Source: Methanolapillus ohkumae (lineage in GTDB: Archaea; Halobacteriota; Methanosarcinia; Methanosarcinales; Methanosarcinaceae). Taken from it: DNA of 64,000 nucleotides. Below the pieces are notes generated by a model. It ran no database searches. It had not been told where the DNA came from and saw only the letters and a list, made by a program, of their open reading frames with translations. Both the position numbers and the translations under genes were made by a program. The stretch lies in NCBI RefSeq assembly GCF_032594355.1, contig NZ_CP131061.1, forward strand, positions 1,426,001 to 1,490,000, read 5' to 3'. Shown piece after piece: positions 20,302 through 28,635 of the stretch (position 1 is its first letter; each line of letters starts with the position of its first letter).

Positions 20302-20334
20302 ATCTCAAATTTAAGATGTGTCTCAAATATGAGA
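20302..20334 (-). promoter_or_regulatory. Candidate RbkR operator pair
   Basis: TCTCA-AATA-TGAGA (20321-20334) is a perfect palindrome, and ATCTCAAATTTAAGAT (20302-20317) is a near copy sharing TCTCAAAT. Paired sites just upstream of a gene for an HTH-kinase fit autoregulation; the regulator assignment is inference. Confidence 0.4.
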
Positions 20335-20394
20335 TAGGCATTCTATTAATAGTTTTATATTTGAAAAATCGGCAAAATCAAAAAAATAGAGATT

Positions 20395-20560
20395 TTACAA
20401 TTCAAATAATATTTCAACATATTTCAAAAGGATTTCAAATATATTTTCAAATAATATTTCAAAAGGATTTCAAACAAGATTTCAACATATTTCAAAAGAT
20501 TTCAATATATTTTCAAATAATATTTCAAAAGGATTTCAAACAAGATTTCAAATACTATTC
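20395..20560. repeat. Tandem repeat region, ATTTCAAA units
   Basis: Interleaved units such as ATATTTCAAAAGGATTTCAA and ACAAGATTTCAACATATTTC recur four to five times with slippage, filling most of the spacer between ribK and the zinc-ribbon gene. Confidence 0.7.
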
Positions 20561-20613
20561 GTGCAATTGTTCTGTTTTAAAATTGATTGTTCAATTTTTC
20601 AGGTGAATTCACA

Positions 20614-21351
20614 ATGATAAATACAAATACAGATGACTTTAAAGAAGAAGTGGACAGCGTTGAAGAGGTCCAATCGGAAGAAAATATTTCCGAAGAATCC
20701 GGATCCGATTCGAATTCAGAATCCGAATTCGGAGAAATTGAATTAAAATGCCCGTCTTGTTCACCGCAGGATGAGACGTGGCACCAAATCATTAAATCGG
20801 GGCAGAGTCCTGTGGCACGCTGCATGGATTGCGGACAAATTAACAGTTACCGGATCAGCCGCCCGAAGAAGAAAACACTCAAAATTATTGTCAGCCAGAT
20901 GGAAAACACCACTGTCTTTCAAACCACTTTTAACGAAGAAGAGCGGTTTTTCGTGGACGATGAAATCATTGTCGATGACGACATTTCCGGGACAGCGTAT
21001 CCGATTGTGATTACGTCGCTTGGAATGAAAGAACAAAAAAGACCGGCCGCCTTTGCAAAAGATTTAGATACGATTTGGGGACGCGCAATCGATGAAGTGA
21101 CCGTGAAAATTGCCATTCAGGACAAAGACATCACCAAATCATTTGACCAAAAGGTGCCGGGAGACTTTTCTTACATCGTCGGGCAAAATGTCAAAATCGA
21201 CGGAAAAACCTATCCGATTGTCTCCATTAAAATCAGAGGCGGTGGATTCCGCTCAAAAGCGGGGGAAACGGTTTTGGCAAAAAAAATCAAACGGGTTTAC
21301 GCCAAAAAACCGCACCGCATGTACGACAGCGGGAAGCGGGAAAACCGGTAA
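20614..21351 (+). CDS. HVO_0476-like archaeal zinc-ribbon protein
   Basis: A 245-residue protein of unknown role. After a 40-residue acidic/Ser-rich leader comes a zinc ribbon, CPSCSPQDETWHQIIKSGQS then CMDCGQ, with two CxxC pairs. Beta-rich modules follow (EEERFFVDDEIIVDDD, WGRAIDEVTVKIAIQDKD, SYIVGQNVKIDGKTYPIVSI) and a basic tail. I recognise it as the HVO_0476-type zinc-finger family found across Euryarchaeota. The ATG at 20614 follows AGGTG. It faces the archaeosortase gene across a repeat-filled spacer. Confidence 0.75.
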   Translation: MINTNTDDFKEEVDSVEEVQSEENISEESGSDSNSESEFGEIELKCPSCSPQDETWHQIIKSGQSPVARCMDCGQINSYRISRPKKKTLKIIVSQMENTTVFQTTFNEEERFFVDDEIIVDDDISGTAYPIVITSLGMKEQKRPAAFAKDLDTIWGRAIDEVTVKIAIQDKDITKSFDQKVPGDFSYIVGQNVKIDGKTYPIVSIKIRGGGFRSKAGETVLAKKIKRVYAKKPHRMYDSGKRENR

Positions 21352-21394
21352 AATAAATGGATGAAAGAAATATTCAAGAATCGATGGATTTCAT

Positions 21395-21508
21395 TTTTTC
21401 ATATTTTTTCTTTCATATTTTTACATTTTTTTCTTTCATATTTTTACATTTTTTTCTTTCATATTTTTACATTTTTTTCTTTCATATTTTTACATTTTTT
21501 TGTTTTTT
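21395..21508. repeat. Tandem repeat of TTTCATATTTTTACATTTTT
   Basis: A unit of about 28 bases, built of TTTCATATTTTTACATTTTT plus TTCTT, recurs four times after the zinc-ribbon gene and runs directly into element copy c. Confidence 0.8.
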
Positions 21509-21520
21509 CTTTTTTGTGTT

Positions 21521-21598
21521 GTGCCACCGCGCGCGTTATGGCGGCAAATTCTTTAAAATTTTTGACAAAAACGATGAGGCGGCTTTTTTTAATTTTAT
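21521..21598 (+). repeat. Dispersed GC-core intergenic element, copy c
   Basis: Core GTGCCACCGCGCGCGTTATG then GCGGCAAA (21521-21548), followed by AAAATTTTTGACAAAAACGA and the end GAGGCGGCTTTTTTTAATTT. It matches copy b (9594) in every sub-part and in orientation relative to the upstream gene. Confidence 0.7.
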
Positions 21599-21616
21599 AA
21601 TCCCGGCGATTGTTTA

Positions 21617-21706
21617 CTATTTTTAGGATTGCTGCATTTCCATCAACATATCTATTCGTAATAACAATTCCGAAAAATTCGGACGCGGGAACGCGTCCGA
21701 ATTTTT
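21617..21706 (+). repeat. Repeat-plus-hairpin element, copy A
   Basis: One unit of the 26/27-base repeat (TTTTTAGGATTGCTGCATTT) is followed after about 35 bases by a perfect 15-bp hairpin: AAAAATTCGGACGCG (21673-21687), loop GGAA, CGCGTCCGAATTTTT (21692-21706). The linker ATATCTATTCGTAATAACAA resembles that of copy B at 35430. Confidence 0.7.
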
Positions 21707-21780
21707 GAAAGGGTTTGTTTGATTAGGATTATAATTGCTTTTTTGTTTTGCTTTTTTGAAAAACAGCCGATTAATTTTGC

Positions 21781-22641
21781 TTATTTTTGACCTTTTGTTC
21801 CGATTTTAAAAACGGAACGAATTTCATCGGTCACCAAATCCCAAAGGCCGGCAGCCATGTCCATTGTTTCGGGAAGCAATTTCAAGGTAACGTATGCCAA
21901 AACGATGAGTATGATCATGGATCCCGCTTTTGCGATGTAGTGGTGCGCAATAACAAAACTGTCCGCGCCAAACCACATGTCTCCGTAAGCAATCACCACA
22001 AAAACATTACGCAGCAGATTAAGAATGTAAATCACCGGAACGGTCAGCAAAAACGCAAATACTTTGTTTTTCGTATTTGAGGTCCGGACCGACAAAACAA
22101 GTCCTGTAAAAAAAGCAATGCTTTCAATGGCGGTGCATGCCAAAATAATAGTCACGGAAATGCCGTTGTATGAAATGGAATTGTATGCCGTATGAATCGC
22201 ACCGTAGCCAAGCAGATTCAAAAGAGCGGTGGTCTGCGTTGCCACCATATCAATTAAAAAATAATTGACAGGCTCAATCATTTTAAACGGCATATAGATG
22301 ATGCAAACCAAAGCGACCAGCTTGGTAACGTCAAAGAACAGGCGCACTTTTTTCTCCAATTCTTGGGAAACAGGATTTTGCGGGTCGGCCTCCCGGATTT
22401 TATTTTTAAAAGTCCGGCCGGCAAAAACCGCTAAAATCATACAGAAAAGGAAAAGGAGAAGGATGAGAACGATATTGGTAAAGTCTGAAATTTCATAATA
22501 ATGCGAGATGAGAGACAGCCAATAAAAGCCGAATAAAATCCAAGCGACACCACAAAGAACCTCAAAGATCTTTTTTTCCTTGTACAGCAAAAGGGAAACA
22601 ATCATCAAAGCGATTGAAATCCAAAATAATTCGTTTTCCAA
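21781..22641 (-). CDS. Archaeosortase (exosortase-family transpeptidase), ArtA-like
   Basis: A 286-residue membrane protein with about eight helices. The catalytic triad of the archaeosortase/exosortase family is visible: Cys169 in ILACTAIESIAFFTG, Arg211 in YILNLLRNVFVVIAYGD, and His233/His234 in AHHYIAKAGS. These enzymes cut C-terminal CTERM signals of secreted proteins and, in haloarchaea, allow lipid attachment. The spacing and NLLRN motif suggest the ArtA type. A protein with a PGF-CTERM-like tail is encoded at 61959-62918 and is a candidate substrate. SepCysS lies 29 bases upstream on the same strand. Confidence 0.85.
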   Translation of the reverse strand: MENELFWISIALMIVSLLLYKEKKIFEVLCGVAWILFGFYWLSLISHYYEISDFTNIVLILLLFLFCMILAVFAGRTFKNKIREADPQNPVSQELEKKVRLFFDVTKLVALVCIIYMPFKMIEPVNYFLIDMVATQTTALLNLLGYGAIHTAYNSISYNGISVTIILACTAIESIAFFTGLVLSVRTSNTKNKVFAFLLTVPVIYILNLLRNVFVVIAYGDMWFGADSFVIAHHYIAKAGSMIILIVLAYVTLKLLPETMDMAAGLWDLVTDEIRSVFKIGTKGQK

Positions 22642-22670
22642 GATTATTCTCCTGTTTTGTTTTTAATTAT

Positions 22671-23870
22671 TTAAATTTCGTCATATTTTTTTAAGATTTC
22701 CTCAAAGGTGTCCGCCACATATTTTAAATTTTCTTTTCCGACGCCAAACGTACTGATTTTGAAATTTTTGGTCAGCCCCGGTTTGATGCCGTGAATCTTT
22801 TTTTCTTTGAGTTCTTGATACAAGAAGTAGCGTCCCTTTTTGATTTTTTCGGAAATGCTGTAAAACCCGGGCGCCTCAAAGAATATTAAATCGTGTTGAT
22901 GTGGTTTTTGTCCGTAAAGAATAAACTTTCCGGTATCTTCCAGCCGTTTAATGAAATATCGGGCGTTTTCCACTTCTTTTTCCCAGTTTTCCGGTTTTGT
23001 CCGCCGGACAATTTCGGGAAAGGACGCCATTAAAGTCATAATCGGAGCGCCGCGGGAGGTGCATCCCAAAAGCTCCACTTCTTTAACCTTGTTGTATTTG
23101 GATTTTTGAAATAAATTTTTCGCGTAATCACTGTCGGCGTCCACGATCCCCATAACACCAACCGGACCGCATGCCGCCATGGATTTATGACCGCTGCCGA
23201 CAATGAAATCTACGCCCAACTGTTTCGCATTCACCGGCATCCGGCCGACCGAATACGCACCGTTAAGCAGCACCGGAATTTCATATTCGTGCGCGATTTT
23301 GGAAATTTCTAAAACGTTGGCCAAATTTCCATAATTTCCGTCCGGATACGTAATTTGAACGGCGAGCGGCTTTTTTCCTTTTTCGGAAATGCCCGCCTCA
23401 ATCGCATCCAAAAAATCATGGGGACGGATCAGATAATCCGGCTTCTCCGCGGGTTTTGTAAAAACGATGTCCAAGCCTGCACGCTCCGCCGCCACCTTGC
23501 TGGAATAGTGCGCCAAAGAATCCATGACAACATAACCGGACTTGGGACCGGATTGTCCGGAGGCCATGGCCAAAGAATGATAGATTGCGAATTTAGATTC
23601 GCGGGCACCGTTTGTGACGCGAGCGGCGCCGACTCCTAAAAATTCAGGGAGCATTTTGTGAACAAATTCTTCAATCGGCGGTTTTTTAATCAAATCCAAA
23701 ACCCCGCCACAATAATCGCAAACGGAATAACCGTCCCCCCATTCCAGTAATGCGTCTTTGGCCGCGTCCGTGAGTTTTCCGCCGGTTTGGAGCGGGTCGA
23801 TATTAATCGAATCCAACGCATCCCGTTTAATAAATTGAAACATTTGTAAAGAATTATCATCTAAAGACAT
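22671..23870 (-). CDS. pscS: O-phosphoseryl-tRNA:Cys-tRNA synthase
   Basis: A PLP enzyme that converts Sep-tRNA(Cys) to Cys-tRNA(Cys), the tRNA-dependent cysteine route of methanogens. The 399-residue protein shows the N-terminal cysteine motif YSVCDYCGG, RVTNGARESKFAIYHSLA, NGAYSVGRMPVNAKQLGVDF, the PLP lysine in VGSGHKSMAACGPVG, and a third conserved cysteine in ELLGCTSRGAP. The partner SepRS is not in view. The gene probably shares a transcript with the archaeosortase, whose job is unrelated. Confidence 0.93.
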   Translation of the reverse strand: MSLDDNSLQMFQFIKRDALDSINIDPLQTGGKLTDAAKDALLEWGDGYSVCDYCGGVLDLIKKPPIEEFVHKMLPEFLGVGAARVTNGARESKFAIYHSLAMASGQSGPKSGYVVMDSLAHYSSKVAAERAGLDIVFTKPAEKPDYLIRPHDFLDAIEAGISEKGKKPLAVQITYPDGNYGNLANVLEISKIAHEYEIPVLLNGAYSVGRMPVNAKQLGVDFIVGSGHKSMAACGPVGVMGIVDADSDYAKNLFQKSKYNKVKEVELLGCTSRGAPIMTLMASFPEIVRRTKPENWEKEVENARYFIKRLEDTGKFILYGQKPHQHDLIFFEAPGFYSISEKIKKGRYFLYQELKEKKIHGIKPGLTKNFKISTFGVGKENLKYVADTFEEILKKYDEI

Positions 23871-24201
23871 GATTTTCCACCTGAACTGAAAATAAAACCG
23901 ATTTGATTCGAAAAGATATTGCCGCTAAACTATAAAAATATGAATCCAACCCAAATAAAAGAAATGGATCGCAAAGAAAAAAAATAAAATCCATCCAAGA
24001 TTATGGGGTTATTTTTAAAAGGCCGACCCGCTGTTTTTTGGAAAATTAAAAAAATGTTGCCATAACGCGCGCATGCCGCCGCCAAAAACAAAATAAAAAC
24101 AAAAAACTGAAAAAAATAAAAACAAATCAAAAATAAATAAAATGAAAAAAAGGAGGAGAGGAGGAAAATACATAAAAGATTTTAAAAATAGAGGAAAAAG
24201 A
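23871..24201. other. Spacer between hisF and pscS, with dispersed element copy d
   Basis: The AT-rich spacer contains the GC-core element in minus orientation (tail beginning near 24017, core 24057-24083) and poly-A-rich sequence on either side. The pscS promoter should lie near 23900-23990. No other gene is seen. Confidence 0.5.
24017..24083 (-). repeat. Dispersed GC-core intergenic element, copy d
   Basis: On the minus strand the core reads GGCGGCGGCATGCGCGCGTT then ATGGCAA, and the tail TTTTTTTAATTTTCCAAAAA then CAGCGGGTCGGCCTTTTAAA. It lies just downstream of hisF in hisF orientation. Confidence 0.7.
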
Positions 24202-25020
24202 TTATTCGTAAACCGGAATCCCGTGTTTTTTGAATTCTTTTTTCACGTCGCCAACCGTGTACTTGTTAAAGTGAAAAACACTGGCCGCTAAAACGGCATC
24301 GGCTTCTCCGTCAATTACTCCTTTGACCATGTGGTCAATCGTTCCAACGCCGCCTGACGCAATTACCGGAATGGAAACCGCCTCAGCCACCGCACGCGTT
24401 GCCGGAAGGTCATACCCATCACAAGTGCCATCCCGGTCTTTGCTGGTCAGCAAAATTTCACAGGCTCCCAGGTCTTCCACCTGTTTCGCCCAGTCCACCA
24501 CATCCATTCCGGTTCCGGAATTGCCGCCCATCACAACCACTTCATACCAGAATTTCTTTCCACCTTCTTCATAAACATGAACATTTGGGACGGAAACATC
24601 CGGATTTCGTTTGCAATCTACCGCAATCACGATTTTATCCGACCCGAATTTTTTCACCGCTTCCGCGATAAATGCCGGATTTTTGACACCGGCCGTATTG
24701 ATTGAGACTTTGGACGCGCCTGCATCTAAGTTTTTTTGAATGGCGTCCAGTGTTGAAATCCCGCCACCGATCGTAAACGGAATGGAAATTTCAGACGCCG
24801 CGCGTTTGATGACGTCCAGAAGCGTTTCCCGTCCTTGAACGGAAGCCGTAATGTCCAAAAAGACAAGCTCGTCCGCACCTTGCGCTTCATATTTTTTGGC
24901 AAATTCAACCGGATCTCCGGCATCTTTAAGTTCCTCAAATTCGATGCCTTTCACAACTCTACCGCCTTTTTCGTCCAGAAGAAGGTCAAGACAGGGAATA
25001 ATTCGCTTTTCCTTTGACAT
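24202..25020 (-). CDS. hisF: Imidazole glycerol phosphate synthase, cyclase subunit
   Basis: A (beta/alpha)8 enzyme of histidine synthesis that uses ammonia from HisH to convert PRFAR to IGP and AICAR. The 272-residue sequence has the first catalytic Asp in RIIPCLDLL, the phosphate-binding GGGISTLDAIQKNLDAGASK and ASGGVGTIDHM loops, and the second catalytic Asp in KIVIAVDCKRNP. No other his gene adjoins it. It is slightly longer than bacterial HisF owing to a loop around HVYEEGGKKFWYEV. Confidence 0.95.
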   Translation of the reverse strand: MSKEKRIIPCLDLLLDEKGGRVVKGIEFEELKDAGDPVEFAKKYEAQGADELVFLDITASVQGRETLLDVIKRAASEISIPFTIGGGISTLDAIQKNLDAGASKVSINTAGVKNPAFIAEAVKKFGSDKIVIAVDCKRNPDVSVPNVHVYEEGGKKFWYEVVVMGGNSGTGMDVVDWAKQVEDLGACEILLTSKDRDGTCDGYDLPATRAVAEAVSIPVIASGGVGTIDHMVKGVIDGEADAVLAASVFHFNKYTVGDVKKEFKKHGIPVYE

Positions 25021-25540
25021 AGTTTTTCTTTTAAATGGAGATGGTTTATATACTTTTTTGATGAATGAATCACGCTCAATCGTTACATTTCCAAAAAGGA
25101 TCTTATTTCCTCAAAAAAGGTTGTTTTTTGAAAAAGATACTTCTGCTTTTCGGATATTGACCCTTTTGAAACAGAAGTTTTTTATTTATTTTTCACATTT
25201 ATTCGGGAAATTAATCTGATTCATCCGGATTCTTGAAAAACTTAAAATCTTTGGCAAAAAAAAGAATTAATTTTTAATTCCCGCCTGATTTTTCAGCTGA
25301 CTTGGCGGATTTGACGGGTATTACATTTATATGATGAAAGTAATACGGTGTTTTGCAAATTTTGTTTTTCAAGATTTTTTAAGGATCATTTCAATTATTT
25401 TTTCAAAAATTAACTTAAAACCTTTTTAGAAAAACGGGTTTAAAAAAGTTAAACGAATTAAAACAAATTGTTTAAAAATTGTCAGGCTGTTTAAAACGGA
25501 TTTATTCATTGAATCGAAAAATTAGGTGGATCGTTTTTCT
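25021..25540. promoter_or_regulatory. Long hemA leader/promoter region with inverted repeats
   Basis: 520 bases between divergent hisF and hemA. A GC-richer island at 25278-25350 stands out from AT-rich flanks. It contains CCGCC...GGCGG (25281-25307), CTGA-TTTT-TCAG within it, and GTATTAC...GTAATAC (perfect 7-bp arms, about 25318-25346). These could be operator or structured-leader sequences for heme synthesis. No known riboswitch class was recognised. Confidence 0.4.
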
Positions 25541-26803
25541 ATGAATGAAATTTCAAGCATGATCATCTCTCACAAAAAAGCCACGGTTGCCGAAATGGAA
25601 TGCGCGTGGACGCTGACGGCCGAAGAGATGCTTCAAAAGCTTTATGAGAAAGAATTCGTATACGAGTGCGTTATTTTAAAAACATGCAACCGGGCTGAAA
25701 TCTATGTCGTTTCCGAAAAAGGAAGCAGTGTTTTATTTAATTTTTCAAAAGAATTGGAAGTCGAAGCCCGCATTGTTGATTTTTATGACCATGAGGAATC
25801 GCTTATTCATCTTTTAAAATTAGCGTCCGGTCTGGAATCCATGATTGTTGGGGAAGACCAAATTTTGGGACAAATCAAAGACGCATACACCCTGGCGGTT
25901 AAACAAAAAACAATCGGCCGCATTTTGGACACGGCTTTTACCAAAGCGATTCAAGTCGGAAAACGGGTGCGGACCGAGACCAAAATCAATAAAGGTTCGG
26001 TTTCTATTGGGTCGGCAGCTGTTGATTTAGCGCAAGAATGTTTGGGCGGCCTGGAAGGAAAATCCATTATGGTTGTCGGCGTTGGAGAAATCGGCGTTTT
26101 GGTCGCGCGCGCGCTGGCCGATAAAAATCTGGACGCGATTTACATTTCCAACCGGACATTTAAAAAAGCACGGGATCTGGCGTATGAGCTGGGCGGAAAA
26201 GCCATTCATTTTGATGAAATTTTGTCTCATTTGGAAATCGCCGACGTTTTAATCAGTGCAACCGGTGCGCCTCACTATGTTTTAACAAAAGCGACCGTTG
26301 AAAAAAGCCTTCAAAAAAGGAATGGAAAACCCCTTTTTATGGTGGACATCGCAAATCCCCGAGATATTGAAGAATCCGTCGGAGAACTTCCGGGCGTCAC
26401 GCTTTGCAACATCGACAACTTACGCATTATCAGCGAACAAACTCTTAAAATGAGAAACGAGGAAGTCAAAAAAGTGGTTGAAATTATTGACGAAGAACTC
26501 ATTCTTTTAGATAAACAATTTAAACGCCAGAAGGCCGACTTTATCATTTCCGAATTGTACAAAAATGTTTACGGAATTCGGGAAGAAGAAAAATATAAGG
26601 CGGTCAACAAATTCCGTGTCAAACACACCATTGGTGAATTTGAGGAAAACATTCTTGAAAATCTGACCCATAGCATCGCCAATCAAATTCTGGCCGAGCC
26701 GACAAAGATTCTCAGAAATGCCGCCGAGCAAGACAATGACGAATTATTGGAAGCCGTAGCGCGCGTCTTTAACATCCAAACTGATTTGAAAAACGGAAAA
26801 TGA
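25541..26803 (+). CDS. hemA: Glutamyl-tRNA reductase
   Basis: First committed step of tetrapyrrole synthesis: NADPH reduction of Glu-tRNA(Glu) to glutamate-1-semialdehyde. The 420-residue protein shows the catalytic Cys49 in ILKTCNRAEIY, the ASGLESMIVGEDQILGQIKD region, the NAD(P)-binding MVVGVGEIGVLVARALADKN, and a C-terminal dimerisation helix. I start at ATG 25541, with AGGTGG about 10 bases upstream; a GTG five codons earlier overlaps that site. It heads the hemA-orf-hemB-hemL-hemC run. Confidence 0.95.
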   Translation: MNEISSMIISHKKATVAEMECAWTLTAEEMLQKLYEKEFVYECVILKTCNRAEIYVVSEKGSSVLFNFSKELEVEARIVDFYDHEESLIHLLKLASGLESMIVGEDQILGQIKDAYTLAVKQKTIGRILDTAFTKAIQVGKRVRTETKINKGSVSIGSAAVDLAQECLGGLEGKSIMVVGVGEIGVLVARALADKNLDAIYISNRTFKKARDLAYELGGKAIHFDEILSHLEIADVLISATGAPHYVLTKATVEKSLQKRNGKPLFMVDIANPRDIEESVGELPGVTLCNIDNLRIISEQTLKMRNEEVKKVVEIIDEELILLDKQFKRQKADFIISELYKNVYGIREEEKYKAVNKFRVKHTIGEFEENILENLTHSIANQILAEPTKILRNAAEQDNDELLEAVARVFNIQTDLKNGK

Positions 26804-26957
26804 CTTTTTTGGTGAAAAAAAATAAATAATAGAAAAAAGAGTCAACATGAAAAACACAAATAAAATCTTTGTTATTTAAAAATATTCTACTCATTTGAAT
26901 TTGTCAACTCGATAAAAAAGCAAAATCTATTTATAATTTTTAATGTTGGGATGGGAC

Positions 26958-27356
26958 ATGGACGTCAAATTAAAAGAGATCATAAACGAACAGATGAATG
27001 TTATTATTATTTCAAAGCGGGATGATGAGGATTACGGCATTTCCATTTTGACGGTTCAAGACGAGGACCCGATTTATCAAATCAAACTTTATCAGAATGC
27101 GTTGGACTTAGACGGCAAAAACTTTTCCAAAGCCATGGACGAACTCAACGATTATTCCAAAATATTTACCGAGGAATCCAACGACGTTTATGAAATTTTA
27201 AATGTTCATCGGGATTTTTGGCTGCAACCGGAAGCCACGCCGGACGAATTGGATAAAATCAGTGTTAAAGTCCTTCAAAATAATGCCGAATTTGAAAAAA
27301 TATTGAAAAAAGGATTAAAAGGAATATTCAATTATTTCGTAATTGAAAGCATTTAA
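26958..27356 (+). CDS. Conserved-looking hypothetical protein inside the hem cluster
   Basis: A 132-residue acidic protein, no family recognised. It has mixed alpha/beta composition without membrane segments: VKLKEIINEQMNVIIISKRD, DEDYGISILTVQDEDPIYQI, NVHRDFWLQPEATPDELDKI. A GGGATGGG sequence precedes the ATG at 26958; an ATG five codons upstream is an alternative. Codon use looks like that of its neighbours. Its place between hemA and hemB, on the same strand, suggests co-expression with heme genes, but nothing in the sequence proves a role. Confidence 0.6.
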   Translation: MDVKLKEIINEQMNVIIISKRDDEDYGISILTVQDEDPIYQIKLYQNALDLDGKNFSKAMDELNDYSKIFTEESNDVYEILNVHRDFWLQPEATPDELDKISVKVLQNNAEFEKILKKGLKGIFNYFVIESI

Positions 27357-27630
27357 TGAAAACGAATTTCAAATAATAAATCCGGAAATAAATCTTGATG
27401 CCGAATTGTTTGGTAACGAATTCATGAACAGATTCATTGAAAAAAAATTCGTTGAAAAAAACAATCTCTTATGCTCATTTCTTTTTCATTTTTTCTTTTT
27501 AACCTTTTTGATTTTAAGGATGACTTTAAGGATTTTTTTTGCAAAGGATTCGTTCATTTAATATCTGTTCAGTTCATTTTTATTTTCAAATCTTAAAATT
27601 TCAAGAAATCAAAATCCAAGGAGATTTCAA

Positions 27631-28623
27631 ATGCCTTTTCCAATCCACCGCATGAGACGGCTTCGAACCGGCCTTCTGAGAGAAATGACGCGGGAAAACA
27701 CCTTATCCATATCGGATTTAATCTATCCTTTTTTCGTAGATGAAAACGCGACAAAAAAAATTCCCGTCTCGTCCATGCCCGGCGTCTTCCGATGGCCGCT
27801 TTCTATGGCGGCTGACGCGGCAAAAGAAGCGTATGACTTAAAAATTCCGGCTGTTTTGATTTTTGGAATCCCCAAAAATAAAGACGCTGCCGGAACAGCC
27901 TCTTACGGCGACCACGACGTTGTCCAAGAAGCGGTGCGCCGTATCAAAGAAAAATTTGGGGACAAACTGCTGGTCATCACCGATTTGTGCATGTGCGAAT
28001 ACACTGACCACGGACACTGCGGCCTTGTGGATATGGATACGCATGAAATTCTTAACGACCGAACTCTTCCGATTCTTGGAAAAATCGCAGTCAGCCACGC
28101 CAAAGCCGGTGCCGATATTGTGGCGCCGTCCGGCATGATGGATGGCATGATTGCGGCGATTCGGGAAGCTTTGGATGAAAACGGTTTTAAAAACACGCCG
28201 ATTATGTCTTATTCTTCCAAATACGCGTCCGCTTTTTACGGGCCGTTTCGAGAAGCCGCCGACTCCGGATTTAGTTTCGGCGATCGGTCCACATATCAAA
28301 TGGATCCCGGCAACGGAAATGAAGCCGTCCGCGAAACACAGCTGGATGTTTTGGAAGGTGCCGACATTCTCATGGTCAAGCCGGGCATGCCGTATTTGGA
28401 TATCGTTTACCGGATGAAACAAGAATTTCAAATGCCGCTTGCGGTTTATCAAGTCAGCGGAGAATATTCGATGATTATGGCGGCGGCAAAAAACGGTTGG
28501 CTGGATGAGAAAAGATGCTTTTATGAATCCATGCTTTCCATGAAGCGGGCCGGTGCCGATTTAATTATTACGTATTACGCAAAAGAAATAGCGGAAATGT
28601 TATCTGATTTATCCAAAAAATAA
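27631..28623 (+). CDS. hemB: Porphobilinogen synthase (delta-aminolevulinate dehydratase)
   Basis: Condenses two 5-aminolevulinate molecules to porphobilinogen. The 330-residue protein has the zinc-binding cysteine cluster DLCMCEYTDHGHCGLVD (three Cys), the first Schiff-base lysine in IMSYSSKYASAFYGPFREA, the second in DILMVKPGMPYLDIV, and the GDRSTYQMDP metal/substrate loop. AAGGAG lies 8 bases before the ATG. hemL follows after 12 bases. Confidence 0.97.
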   Translation: MPFPIHRMRRLRTGLLREMTRENTLSISDLIYPFFVDENATKKIPVSSMPGVFRWPLSMAADAAKEAYDLKIPAVLIFGIPKNKDAAGTASYGDHDVVQEAVRRIKEKFGDKLLVITDLCMCEYTDHGHCGLVDMDTHEILNDRTLPILGKIAVSHAKAGADIVAPSGMMDGMIAAIREALDENGFKNTPIMSYSSKYASAFYGPFREAADSGFSFGDRSTYQMDPGNGNEAVRETQLDVLEGADILMVKPGMPYLDIVYRMKQEFQMPLAVYQVSGEYSMIMAAAKNGWLDEKRCFYESMLSMKRAGADLIITYYAKEIAEMLSDLSKK

Positions 28624-28635
28624 GGGGCGGTCTTT

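Noticed and set aside
27343..27561. 72-residue frame between the hem-cluster orf and hemB
   Set aside because: It overlaps the end of the preceding gene, has phenylalanine-rich spacer-like composition, and lacks a ribosome binding site.
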